From M30B53 sp964600785 (GTDB lineage: Bacteria; Planctomycetota; Planctomycetia; Pirellulales; UBA1268): a stretch of DNA of 64,000 bases. This document shows positions 17,573 to 25,742 of the stretch, in pieces. The position numbers and the translations under genes were made by a program. The notes below the pieces were generated by a model, which was given only the letters and a program-made list of their open reading frames with translations, had not been told where the DNA came from and ran no database searches. The first letter of the stretch is position 1, and every line of letters begins with the position of its first letter. Location: NCBI GenBank assembly GCA_964600785.1, contig CAZRKH010000005.1:1-64000 (forward strand). The letters are read 5' to 3'.

Positions 17573-17814
17573 CAGAAGCCTCACTCGCCGATGACGTTGA
17601 TGCGGACCGGCACGCAACACCCGCTGGATACCCGGCCATGGACGGGGGCAGGCAGTCTCGGCGGCCTGCATCGATCCCTGCGTGAGTTTTTGATGAAAAG
17701 CCGGCTCGCCGCAACCCGGCGGCCTGTCGCGGGGCAATACTTCGCCTCGGGCCGGTTGCTGCCGTGGGCCGATTCATTCAGCCACGCCCGCGATTTCTCC
17801 TGGAAACACAAGCC

Positions 17815-20349
17815 ATGCCAGTTCAGTCGAAGGCCGATCTGCTCGAATGCTACGAGGTCGGCTCGCTCCGCTTTCCCGACCGCGACTACTACGACCGCCA
17901 TCTCGTGCTCAACCATGTCGTGCTGCCCGACGCGGCCAGCCAGCGAGAGCGGTTTGAGGCGGTGGCCCGCACGCTGCGTGACCTGCTCGCCCAGCGATGG
18001 ATGCTGACGCAGGCCGAGTATGACCGCAGAAATCCCAAGCAGGTCTACTACCTCTCGATGGAGTTTCTCATCGGGCGGATGCTCGAGAACAACATCGCGG
18101 CCCTCGGGGTGGAGCGATTCGTCCGGGAAGATCTGCGGTCTGACCCGCTGCAAGACTGGTCGGGCATCGTGGAGAGTGAGCCAGACGCGGGCCTGGGCAA
18201 CGGTGGCCTCGGGCGGCTCGCCGCCTGCTTCATCGACTCGATGGCGACCCTCGGGCTGCCGGCCACCGCCTACGGCCTGCGGTACGACTTCGGCATCTTT
18301 CGGCAGCGTATCGAGGACGGCCGCCAGATCGAACAGCCTGACAATTGGCTGGCCTGTCCCGATCCCTGGGAGGTGGTCAGGCCCAGCCGAGGTGTGGCTG
18401 TCGGCTTCGCCTGCGGGTTCGCACTGCACGGCGGCCAGATCGATCTGGTCCGCAACCATTCCTTCCAGTTCAAGGGTGTGCCGTATGACCGGCCGGTCGT
18501 CGGCCATGGAGGCCGCACGATCAACACGCTGCGGCTGTGGCGAGCGGCCACGGCCGACGTCTTCGATTTCGGCCAGTTTTCGGGAGGTGATTTCTTCGGG
18601 GCGGTCTCCGACAAGGTGCTCGCCGAGACGGTGACCCGCGTGCTCTACCCCGATGATTCCACCCCCCGCGGCCGCTCGCTGCGATTCATCCAGGAGTTTT
18701 TCCTCGTCCGCTGCTCGCTGGCCGACATCATTCGCCGCTTCCGTCACCGCGGCAACGACTGGAGCGAACTGCCGGCGAAGGTCGCGATCCAGCTCAACGA
18801 CACCCATCCCTCGATGGCGGTGGCCGAACTGATGCGGATCCTGCTCGACGAGGCGGGCCTGGGCTGGGACGAGGCCTGGGAGCTTTGTGTCGGCACCCTC
18901 GCCTACACCAACCACACGCTCCTGCCGGAGGCGCTGGAGAAGTGGCCGGTCGAGCTGTTTGAGCGGCTCCTGCCGCGGCACCTGGAGCTGATCTACGAGA
19001 TCAATCGTCGCTTCCTCGACGACGTCCGCCGGGAGCACCCCGGCGACGAACAACGTGTGGCCCGCATGAGCCTGATCGAGGAGGGGCCGCACCGCCGCGT
19101 ACGGATGGCCCACCTGGCGGTGGTCGGCAGCCACAGCACCAACGGCGTGGCCGCGATCCACAGCAGGCTCCTGCAGGAGACGACGTTGCGGGACTTCGCC
19201 GAGATGTATCCCGAACGCTTCAACAACAAGACCAACGGCATCACCCCCCGCCGCTGGCTGCTGGTGGCCAACCCGCCGCTGGCGGACCTGATCACCGAAG
19301 CGATCGGCGACGGCTGGATTACCGACCTCACGCAGCTCGAACGGCTCGCGCCGCTTGCCGAAGACGCTCCCTTTCGTGCTCGCTTCCTGGAGGCGAAGCG
19401 GCAGGCGAAGCTGCGGCTGGTCGACTGGCTGGCGGCCACCCGTGGGATCAAGCTCGACCCCGAGACCCTCATCGACTGCCAGATCAAGCGGATCCACGAA
19501 TACAAGCGGCAGCTGCTCGCCGCGATCGGGATCGTGGCCACCTACGACCGCCTGCGGAGCGACCCGCAGCTGGAAATCCCGCCGCAGACCTACCTCTTCG
19601 CGGGCAAGGCGGCCCCCGCCTACCATCTCGCCAAGGTGATCATCCGGCTGATCACCGCCATCGGCCGGGTGGTGAATCGGGATCCGCTCATCCGTGGGCG
19701 GCTGCGGGTCGAGTTTTTGCCCGATTACTCGGTGACCCTCGCGGAGCGAATGATTCCCGCGGCGGACGTGTCGGAGCAGATCTCGACCGCCGGCTACGAG
19801 GCCAGCGGAACGAGCAACATGAAATTCATGCTCAACGGGGCGATCACCGTGGGCACCCGCGACGGGGCGACCGTCGAGATGGCCGAGGCGGTCGGCGAGG
19901 AGAACATCATGCTCTTCGGGCTTTCCGCGGAGGAAGTCGCGGCAAGCCGGGGCTGGTACAGCCCCCACTGGCACTACCACCACGAACCGGAGACGAAAGC
20001 CGCCCTCGACCTGATCTTCAACAACCACTTCAGCCACGACGAGCCGGGCTGCTTCGAGCCGATTCGCGAGGCGATCATGCACCACGGCGACCCCTACATG
20101 CACCTCGCCGATTTCAGCAGTTATCTCGAGGCCAAACAGCGGATCTGGGCGCTCTATGCCGATCCGCACCGGTGGGCGGCCGTCGCGATCCGCAACGTGG
20201 CCGCGGCCGGGCGATTCTCGAGCGACCGCACGATCGCGGAATATGCCCGCGACATCTGGCGGGTTGAGCCTTGTCCGGTGCAAACGACCTGCGAGCTGCC
20301 CGTTGCCCACCCCGGGGAGCCGACGGCCACCGTTTCACCGAGCTGGTGA
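17815..20349 (+). CDS. glgP: Glycogen phosphorylase
   Basis: An 844-residue glycogen/starch phosphorylase. Family landmarks are YYLSMEFLIGRMLENN, ACFIDSMATLGLPATAYGLRYDFGIF, QLNDTHPSMAVAELMR, FNNKTNGITPRRWL, QIKRIHEYKRQLL and the pyridoxal-phosphate lysine segment EASGTSNMKFMLNG. It releases glucose 1-phosphate from alpha-1,4-glucan with phosphate. The debranching enzyme gene at 29.3-31.5 kb would complete glycogen breakdown. The ATG at 17815 is chosen; a GTG 17 codons upstream is less likely. The next gene begins in or just after the stop codon region. Confidence 0.95.
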   Translation: MPVQSKADLLECYEVGSLRFPDRDYYDRHLVLNHVVLPDAASQRERFEAVARTLRDLLAQRWMLTQAEYDRRNPKQVYYLSMEFLIGRMLENNIAALGVERFVREDLRSDPLQDWSGIVESEPDAGLGNGGLGRLAACFIDSMATLGLPATAYGLRYDFGIFRQRIEDGRQIEQPDNWLACPDPWEVVRPSRGVAVGFACGFALHGGQIDLVRNHSFQFKGVPYDRPVVGHGGRTINTLRLWRAATADVFDFGQFSGGDFFGAVSDKVLAETVTRVLYPDDSTPRGRSLRFIQEFFLVRCSLADIIRRFRHRGNDWSELPAKVAIQLNDTHPSMAVAELMRILLDEAGLGWDEAWELCVGTLAYTNHTLLPEALEKWPVELFERLLPRHLELIYEINRRFLDDVRREHPGDEQRVARMSLIEEGPHRRVRMAHLAVVGSHSTNGVAAIHSRLLQETTLRDFAEMYPERFNNKTNGITPRRWLLVANPPLADLITEAIGDGWITDLTQLERLAPLAEDAPFRARFLEAKRQAKLRLVDWLAATRGIKLDPETLIDCQIKRIHEYKRQLLAAIGIVATYDRLRSDPQLEIPPQTYLFAGKAAPAYHLAKVIIRLITAIGRVVNRDPLIRGRLRVEFLPDYSVTLAERMIPAADVSEQISTAGYEASGTSNMKFMLNGAITVGTRDGATVEMAEAVGEENIMLFGLSAEEVAASRGWYSPHWHYHHEPETKAALDLIFNNHFSHDEPGCFEPIREAIMHHGDPYMHLADFSSYLEAKQRIWALYADPHRWAAVAIRNVAAAGRFSSDRTIAEYARDIWRVEPCPVQTTCELPVAHPGEPTATVSPSW

Positions 20350-20408
20350 TTGCGGTAGCGTTGACAGAAGCCGCGGCGGGTCGCGGCCGAAGGCTGCTGG
20401 AATCCGCC

Positions 20409-21020
20409 GTGAGCGAGACACCCCCCGACCTGGCCATCCTCCGCGAACTGCTTCCCGGCCCGATCGAGCCGCTCTGGCGGCGGCTGGCGATGGAACTTGC
20501 CACGGCGGCAGCCTCCGGGCGGCATCCGCTGCACCTGGTCGTTGTCGCGTCGCTCGATGCCCGCGGCGGGGCTGCTGCCCGCACCGTGGTCTTGCGGGGC
20601 TTCGACGAGGCGGCCCGGCTGGCAAGCTTCCACACCGACCGTCGCAGCCCCAAGCTGGCGGGGCTGGCCCGCGATCCGCGGCTCACGCTTCTGTGGTACG
20701 ACGAGCCATCGCGGCTGCAGATCCGCATCCCCGCCGAGGCCACGATCCATCACGCCGACCGGGTCGCTCGGGATGCCTGGGAGGCGGCCGCGGCGATGAG
20801 CCGGGCTTGTTACGCCTCGCAGCATGCCCCGGGCGAGGAACTGACCCGGCCAACTCCGGCACCATCACCACACGATCCCGAAAACGGCTTCGACAACTTC
20901 GCAGTTGTCTGCTGTCGCTTCAGGGCCGTGGAACTGCTCGCGCTCGATGCCGCCGGCCACCGACGGCGGAGGATCGATCTTGCGGGTCAGACGCCGCAGG
21001 GAGCCTGGCTGGCCCCGTGA
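20409..21020 (+). CDS. Pyridoxamine 5'-phosphate oxidase-like flavoprotein
   Basis: A 203-residue protein of the PNPOx split-barrel fold. Telling stretches are RTVVLRGFDEAARLASFHTDRRSPK, LLWYDEPSRLQIRIPAEA and DNFAVVCCRFRAVELLALD, matching the FMN-binding barrel of PdxH and the Alr4036 group. PdxH itself oxidises pyridoxamine/pyridoxine phosphate, but the typical C-terminal PdxH signature is absent, so I only assign the fold. The GTG start before SETPPDLA is a guess; the frame is open further upstream through 20346. It follows glgP closely, and phosphorylase needs pyridoxal phosphate, which is suggestive but not proof of a link. Confidence 0.7.
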   Translation: MSETPPDLAILRELLPGPIEPLWRRLAMELATAAASGRHPLHLVVVASLDARGGAAARTVVLRGFDEAARLASFHTDRRSPKLAGLARDPRLTLLWYDEPSRLQIRIPAEATIHHADRVARDAWEAAAAMSRACYASQHAPGEELTRPTPAPSPHDPENGFDNFAVVCCRFRAVELLALDAAGHRRRRIDLAGQTPQGAWLAP

Positions 21021-21050
21021 GCCCACGATCGCCCTGACTCGAATCGACAT

Positions 21051-21245
21051 TCATTCTTCGCGGCGGCGACGGCGGGCATCGCGACGGCGGCGGGCCTCGC
21101 GCCTGGCCACCCGTTTGATCTCGTCTTCCATGACACGATTGATCGCCTCGTCGACATCACGGCGGGTGGCGATTCCCATGTCGATGAGCATCTGCATCCA
21201 GCCCTGTTCGTAATCGTGAAGCCGCGACTTGAGTCGTTCGCCCAT
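21051..21245 (-). CDS. Small charged hypothetical protein
   Basis: A 64-residue protein, unrecognised. The N-terminal part (GERLKSRLHDYEQGWMQMLIDMGIATRRDVDEAINRV, described in pieces: a Trp/Met-rich helix then an acidic helix) looks folded and helical; the final 20 residues are almost all Arg, Ala and Glu. The mixture of a plausible helical body and a basic tail suggests a real nucleic-acid- or membrane-associated small protein rather than a chance frame. A start of ATG follows a region GGACCCCCGA without a clear ribosome-binding site. No neighbour-based hint on function. Confidence 0.5.
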   Translation of the reverse strand: MGERLKSRLHDYEQGWMQMLIDMGIATRRDVDEAINRVMEDEIKRVARREARRRRDARRRRREE

Positions 21246-21331
21246 TCGGGGGTCCCTCCTGCCCGCCGGTAATTCTCTGCGGAACGCCGGATTCTAGAAG
21301 GAGCCCCGGCAAGGACACGCCGGCGGCTGGG

Positions 21332-21360
21332 GGGGCGGTTTTTCCCGTTTTTTCCGCCCC
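21332..21360. terminator. GC-rich inverted repeat beside the methyltransferase stop
   Basis: GGGGCGG at 21332-21338 pairs with CCGCCCC at 21354-21360, with a T-rich loop between. It sits immediately after the stop codon of the minus-strand methyltransferase gene, so it is a candidate end of that operon. It lacks a T-run after the stem on the minus strand, so factor-independent termination is uncertain. Confidence 0.4.
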
Positions 21361-22197
21361 TCAGTCCGCCTTTCGCCAGCAGGACACTTCCGCGAAGGTG
21401 TGCTGATGCTTGCGGGCGGTCTCACGGATCACGAAGGGCAGATCGCAGCGGGCTTCGAGGTCGAAGCGATCGCCGAGGGACAGACCGATCCCTTCGAGCG
21501 TGCGTCTCGGGCGGCCATCGACGACTCGCCCGCCAAGCCATCGATCCGGAGGCGTGTAGTCGGCAAGCCAGGTGTAGGGCGAGGTGATTACCAGCAGACC
21601 GCCCGGCTGCAGCCGCCCGCCAAGCCCCTCCAGAAAGGCGGCCGGGTCGTAGAGCCGGTCGATGAGGTTCCCGGCGAAGACGACATCATATCCGCTCAGC
21701 GAGGGATCGAGCCGACAGGCGTCGCCCTCGGCAAAATGCACTCGCTGCCGGACCTCGGCGAGCCCGAGCGACGCGAGGTCAATCCTCCTCGGCTCGGTGA
21801 GGCTGCCCTCGATGACCACCTCGTAGTCCACCACCGGCTCAGACTGCACGCGACGGCAGGCGTCGATGAAGCTCGCCGAAAAGTCGATCGCATCGACCCG
21901 CCCCACGAGTCTCGCCAGTTCAAAACTGGCCCGGCCGACGGCGCAGCCCACGTCGAGCCCCCGGTCGGTACCTCGCAGCCGTCCGGCAACCTCGGCGATT
22001 GCCGCAGCCGGGAAGTTGGCGACGCCCAGGGCAGTGGGGCCGTAGTGAAACTCGAGATACTCGGCGACCGCCCGCTCGGTTTCATAGAGCCGCGATCCTG
22101 GCGTGACCGCCACGCCGGCGGGCTGCGGGGGCGTGCTTGCGTTGTGCATCTTGCCGCTCATGTTGCCGCTCATGTTGCCACTCATGTTGCCACTCAT
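21361..22197 (-). CDS. SAM methyltransferase, OvoA C-terminal domain-like
   Basis: A class I methyltransferase of about 262 residues, or up to 278 depending on which of five in-frame ATGs is used. It contains YETERAVAEYLEFHYG, then the SAM-binding motif GLDVGCAVGRASFELA and a later ITSPYTWLADYTPP. The first segment and this layout resemble the stand-alone family described as putative 4-mercaptohistidine N1-methyltransferase, equivalent to the C-terminal domain of the ovothiol enzyme OvoA. No sulfoxide-synthase half of OvoA is in the window, so the substrate is unproven. It is the last gene of an operon with an ABC transporter and an ADP-ribosylglycohydrolase-like gene, starting 8 bases after the latter's stop. 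Confidence 0.7.
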   Translation of the reverse strand: MSGNMSGNMSGNMSGKMHNASTPPQPAGVAVTPGSRLYETERAVAEYLEFHYGPTALGVANFPAAAIAEVAGRLRGTDRGLDVGCAVGRASFELARLVGRVDAIDFSASFIDACRRVQSEPVVDYEVVIEGSLTEPRRIDLASLGLAEVRQRVHFAEGDACRLDPSLSGYDVVFAGNLIDRLYDPAAFLEGLGGRLQPGGLLVITSPYTWLADYTPPDRWLGGRVVDGRPRRTLEGIGLSLGDRFDLEARCDLPFVIRETARKHQHTFAEVSCWRKAD

Positions 22198-22208
22198 GTT
22201 GCCGCTCA
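22147..22208. repeat. 12-bp tandem repeat encoding Met-Ser-Gly-Asn at a gene start
   Basis: On the minus strand a 12-base unit reading ATGAGYGGCAAC is repeated four times, with a degenerate copy on each side (CTG for the first codon upstream, AAG for the last codon downstream). Each unit places an ATG in the methyltransferase frame, at 22197, 22185, 22173 and 22161, followed by a fifth at 22149. The repeat begins within the stop codon of the preceding gene. Unit length is a multiple of three, so copy-number change would not shift the frame. Confidence 0.9.
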
Positions 22209-23252
22209 GGGCGTTCGCCCCGTTGCCTGTCGGCCAGCCCCGCCGGCGAGTCTGTCGGTTGCCAGCAGTTGCTCGAGGCGATCGGTCGCCGCGAGGCCTT
22301 CGAGCAGGCCCGGCGGGATCCCCGCGGCGGCGGCCAGCAGCGATCCGACCACCGCCCCACGGTGGCAGCTGTCGCCGCCGACCATGGCGTTGCTCATGAC
22401 ACCCGCGGTGAAATCGGAGGCGTGCCGCCAGGCGAGAAAGAGAGCGGCCGGGAACGCGTCGGGGATGTAGCAGGCCGGGCTGAGCACCCGTCCGACGACG
22501 ACCGCGTCGGGATAGCGGTCCCAGTCGCTCGTCTTCGCCGCCGAGATCCATTCGTGGCCCTCGTCGAGCATCGCCGAGCGGAGCGGCTCGCCCGCCTCGA
22601 CCCGCACCAGGAGCCGCACGAGCACATCGGCGGCCCGCAGCACGCCGGAATCGCGGTGGGTCAGCCCCACGTGTTCCTGCACGATCCGCCGCAGCTCCGG
22701 CAGACTCGGCTCAAAGGGCCGCATCGCGTCGAGGATCGCCGGCACCGGCACCAGCCCGCCGATGTGCACATCAACGCCCCCACAGGCCCGCGGCTTGCGG
22801 CCGGCGGCAAGGCTCGCAAAGAACGTGCGGTGGTATTCCTCGACATAGGTGTCGCGGTGGCGGCCCGGGGTGAGCATGAAATCGATGTATCGCTCGAGCC
22901 AGCGGTCGGCGTCGTAGCCGCCTTCCTCGCGGATGCAGGCGGCGAGTTCGAGGGCCAAACGGGCGTTGAGGGTGTTCTCACCGGCCTGGAGAAACTGGTG
23001 ATAGTGGATACCCCGCTGGCCCCAGTAGCGAGCCTGCTCTCGAAGGATGTCGCCCCGCGGCCCGGCCGGCTCGTAGCGGCTCCGCCAGAGGATGCTGTCG
23101 GGGTGGGGGGATTTCGGCGGCAGGTAGCCGGATATCTCGCCGTAGTCCCGCCGCAGGGCCTCGCGGTCGTAATACCAGTGCACCGGCATCGCGATCGCGT
23201 CGGCCACCAGCGAGCCGGCGAGAGGCGAGCGGGAGAGATCGGGATCGTTCAT
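22206..23252 (-). CDS. ADP-ribosylglycohydrolase-fold protein
   Basis: A 348-residue protein of the DraG/ARH all-helical family. It opens SPLAGSLVADAIAMPVHWYYD, corresponding to the first conserved helix, and ends with VGGDSCHRGAVVGSLLAAAAG, matching the C-terminal GGDxD-type metal motif with His/Arg in place of the usual second aspartate and threonine. True members remove ADP-ribose from proteins or small molecules using two magnesium ions. The changed metal motif means activity may differ. Its ATG overlaps the stop of the ABC ATPase gene, and the methyltransferase gene follows by 8 bases, so the three are co-translated as one operon. Confidence 0.8.
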   Translation of the reverse strand: MNDPDLSRSPLAGSLVADAIAMPVHWYYDREALRRDYGEISGYLPPKSPHPDSILWRSRYEPAGPRGDILREQARYWGQRGIHYHQFLQAGENTLNARLALELAACIREEGGYDADRWLERYIDFMLTPGRHRDTYVEEYHRTFFASLAAGRKPRACGGVDVHIGGLVPVPAILDAMRPFEPSLPELRRIVQEHVGLTHRDSGVLRAADVLVRLLVRVEAGEPLRSAMLDEGHEWISAAKTSDWDRYPDAVVVGRVLSPACYIPDAFPAALFLAWRHASDFTAGVMSNAMVGGDSCHRGAVVGSLLAAAAGIPPGLLEGLAATDRLEQLLATDRLAGGAGRQATGRTP

Positions 23253-24001
23253 CACAGCACCTTTGCGAGGAAGCCGGTCAGGCGAGGCGTCGCCGGCCGA
23301 TCAAAAAATTCAGTGGACGGCCCGTGGGCCTCGATCAGCCCGTCGGCCACAAAGGCCAGTTCGTCCGCCACACGCCGGGCGAAGCCCATTTCGTGGGTGG
23401 CCAGCACGATCTGGCCGCCGAGTGCACCGACCTCGCCGATCATGTCAAGCACCTCCGAAGTCATTTCCGGATCGAGCGCCGAGGTCGGCTCGTCCAGAAA
23501 CAGGATAGACGGCTCGACCACGAGGGCACGCAGGATCGCGATCCGCTGCTGCTGCCCGCCCGAAAGCGAGGCCGGACGCTTGCGGGCATGCTCGGCGAGG
23601 CCGAACCGGGCCAGAGGCTCGCGGATCCTCGCCTCGGCCGCCTCGCGGGTCATGCCGTGCACGTGCACCAAAGGCAGAATCAGGTTGTCGAGTGCGGAGA
23701 GGTGCGGGAAGAGGTTGTAGGCCTGGAAAACCGTGCCCACCTGCCGCCGCCAGGCGAGCAGCCCCGCCTCATCCCGCGGCAGGGGCCGGCCGTCGAAGGA
23801 GACCCTCCCGGCTGCGGGCACATCGATCCCTGCAAGAATCCGCAGGAGGGTCGACTTGCCCCCACCCGAGGGGCCGATCAGCACCAGCGTACGGATTTCG
23901 CCGGTGGCGAGCGTGCAGCCGCGGAGCACCTCCGCCGCGGTGCCATCGGCGGCGGTGAACCGCTGCCGCACATCCTCGAGCACGAGCTTCACGCGGCACA
24001 C
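23252..24001 (-). CDS. Polar amino-acid ABC transporter ATP-binding protein
   Basis: A 249-residue ABC ATPase of the GlnQ/HisP type. It has Walker A (GPSGGGKSTLL), Q-loop (VFQAYNLFPHLSALDNLILPLV), signature (SLSGGQQQRIAILRAL), Walker B (ILFLDEPTSALDPE) and the H-loop (ATHEMGF). The FNLFPH-like Q-loop is characteristic of polar amino-acid importers. It powers uptake with the permease and binding protein encoded just upstream. The start shown is GTG; a second GTG three codons later is possible. It overlaps the next gene by one base or more. Confidence 0.92.
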   Translation of the reverse strand: MCRVKLVLEDVRQRFTAADGTAAEVLRGCTLATGEIRTLVLIGPSGGGKSTLLRILAGIDVPAAGRVSFDGRPLPRDEAGLLAWRRQVGTVFQAYNLFPHLSALDNLILPLVHVHGMTREAAEARIREPLARFGLAEHARKRPASLSGGQQQRIAILRALVVEPSILFLDEPTSALDPEMTSEVLDMIGEVGALGGQIVLATHEMGFARRVADELAFVADGLIEAHGPSTEFFDRPATPRLTGFLAKVL

Positions 24002-24028
24002 TCCGTCGGTCTCGGCGAGCCGCTGTGG

Positions 24029-24781
24029 TCAGCCCTCATGGCGGAGCCTCCGTTCGAGCCCGCGGGCGGCCCAGGAGAGCGGGAGCGTGAGCAGGAGATA
24101 GCCCGCCGCCAGCGGCAGGTAGCTCTCCAGGGCCGAGTAGGTGAAGGCATTCACCTCTTGTGCGGCCAGGGTGAACTCCGAGATTGCGATCACCGAAAGC
24201 AGTGAGGAATCCTTGATCAACGAGGCGAGCTGTCCGGCCACCGGCGGGAGCACGATTCTCGCTGCCTGCGGCAGGATCACAAGACGAAACGCCTGCCACC
24301 TCGTGAGGCCGATCGCCCGGGCAGCGTCCCGCTGCGGTTGCGGGATCGCCTTCAGGCCACCCCGGAAGATCTCGGCCATGTAGGCTCCCGAAAAAAGCGA
24401 GAGGATCAGAATCCCGACCACGAAGCGATTCTCCAGCCCGACGGCCGAGGCCACCACGTAGAAACCGATCAACAGCTGCACCAACAGCGGGGTGCCGCGG
24501 AACAGCTCGACGTAGACCCGTGCCACCGCTTCGAGAATGAGCGACTTCGACCCGAGGCAGATCGCCGTGACGAGCCCAACCAGGCCGCTGATCACCAAGG
24601 CCGCGAGGCTGATCGCGACAGTGGCCAGCCAGCCGGTGACAAACCGGCGTCGGTAGGCCCAGACCTCGTCCCACTTCCAGTCGTAGTCGATCCGCCAGAA
24701 GGCCAGCGCGATCAAGCCCGCAGCCACCGCGATCACGGCAAGGTGGGCGGCCGTGCGGGAATTGGAGAGTCGACGGATCAC
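24029..24781 (-). CDS. Polar amino-acid ABC transporter permease
   Basis: A 250-residue inner-membrane permease of the HisM/GlnP family. Hydrophobic helices occur at about residues 12-30, 50-80, 95-120, 125-150 and 215-240. The conserved EAA loop reads RDAARAIGLTRWQAFRLVILPQA, and the earlier ELFRGTPLLVQLL segment is diagnostic for amino-acid permeases. It forms the membrane channel, probably as a homodimer since only one permease gene is present. It sits between the binding-protein gene and the ATPase gene. Confidence 0.92.
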   Translation of the reverse strand: MIRRLSNSRTAAHLAVIAVAAGLIALAFWRIDYDWKWDEVWAYRRRFVTGWLATVAISLAALVISGLVGLVTAICLGSKSLILEAVARVYVELFRGTPLLVQLLIGFYVVASAVGLENRFVVGILILSLFSGAYMAEIFRGGLKAIPQPQRDAARAIGLTRWQAFRLVILPQAARIVLPPVAGQLASLIKDSSLLSVIAISEFTLAAQEVNAFTYSALESYLPLAAGYLLLTLPLSWAARGLERRLRHEG

Positions 24782-24839
24782 AAACGTTACTTATCGGGCT
24801 TGTCGCTGGATGCGGCGGATTCGCACCCCGCCAACCACC

Positions 24840-25649
24840 TCAGAATACGAAGGGAATCCCCTCCGCGGCGAAGAAGGCCTTCTCCTGGGGAAGATACCGG
24901 TCGCCGAGCCGCTCAAAACCACCCGATTCCCGAAAGGATTCGAGAAAGCGGTTGACCTCGCGTCGTAGCTTGTCGTCGCCCAGGCGGATACCGACCGCCC
25001 AGGATTCCTCGCGGAAGGGAGTCAGCAGGGCCCGCGTGGTGTCGGGATGGCGGCGGTGGCTGCGGTAGACGGAGAAGGGATCGTAGAGAAAGGCATCGGC
25101 CTTGGCCTGCGCGACCTCCATCACCGCCGCGGTTTCCCGGTCGAGCACGAGCAGCCGGGCCTCGTGGAGGGCCTCACGGGCAAAAAGGTGGCCGGTGGTT
25201 CCCTTCTTCACCGCCACCGTTCTGCCCGGCCGGTCGAGGTCACCGGCCGACTCGATGTTGGAATCGGCCGCCGCAAGAATCGCGAGGCCGGTCCGCAGAT
25301 AGGGCTCGGAAAAGGCGATCGACCCGGCACGCTCGGGTGTGGCCGTCATCGACGAGATGACCAGGTCGATGCGGCCGGTCTTGAGAGCAGGAATCAGCCC
25401 GTCGAAGGCGATGTTCTCGATGACCACGTCCCGCCGGAGAAACTCACCGAGGGCCCGGGCCAGGTCAGGGCTGACGCCGGTCGGCTCGCCGCGGGCATCG
25501 GTCATTTCGAAGGGCGGGTAGGAGAGTTCCATCCCTACCCGCAACGGCCGGCCGGATGATTTGTCGAAGCGACCGCTGCGGACGCCGCATCCGCCCGCCG
25601 GCAACACCGTGAGCAGACCGAGCAAGAGGAGTAGGTGGCGACGTGGCAT
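24840..25649 (-). CDS. Amino-acid ABC transporter substrate-binding lipoprotein
   Basis: A 269-residue type 3 solute-binding protein. The start MPRRHLLLLLGLLTVLPAGGC gives a signal peptide with a somewhat weak lipobox at Cys21 or so. The mature part has LRVGMELSYPPFEMTDARGE, the FDGLIPALKTGRIDLVISSMT ligand-loop signature and AVKKGTTGHLFA. The conserved Arg/Asp that bind amino-acid carboxylate and amine are in the expected positions, but the ligand cannot be named. It is the first gene of the minus-strand operon that continues through permease, ATPase, ARH-like and methyltransferase genes. Confidence 0.9.
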   Translation of the reverse strand: MPRRHLLLLLGLLTVLPAGGCGVRSGRFDKSSGRPLRVGMELSYPPFEMTDARGEPTGVSPDLARALGEFLRRDVVIENIAFDGLIPALKTGRIDLVISSMTATPERAGSIAFSEPYLRTGLAILAAADSNIESAGDLDRPGRTVAVKKGTTGHLFAREALHEARLLVLDRETAAVMEVAQAKADAFLYDPFSVYRSHRRHPDTTRALLTPFREESWAVGIRLGDDKLRREVNRFLESFRESGGFERLGDRYLPQEKAFFAAEGIPFVF

Positions 25650-25742
25650 CGGCGGTAGCAGCGGGAGAGGCACGGGAGAGGCACCCGGTGCGAGTGTAGC
25701 TCTCGGCCGCTTGCTATCAAGCAACGCGTTGTCCAGGAAACC

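Noticed and set aside
17581..20310. 909-codon open frame on the minus strand opposite glycogen phosphorylase
   Set aside because: It is a mirror of the real gene; high GC leaves the antisense frame open. No family similarity and it also crosses the PQQ-like gene start.
22147..22208. 12-bp repeat considered as a CRISPR or phase-variation tract
   Set aside because: Units are directly adjacent with no spacers, and the unit length is a multiple of three, so it cannot switch the frame.
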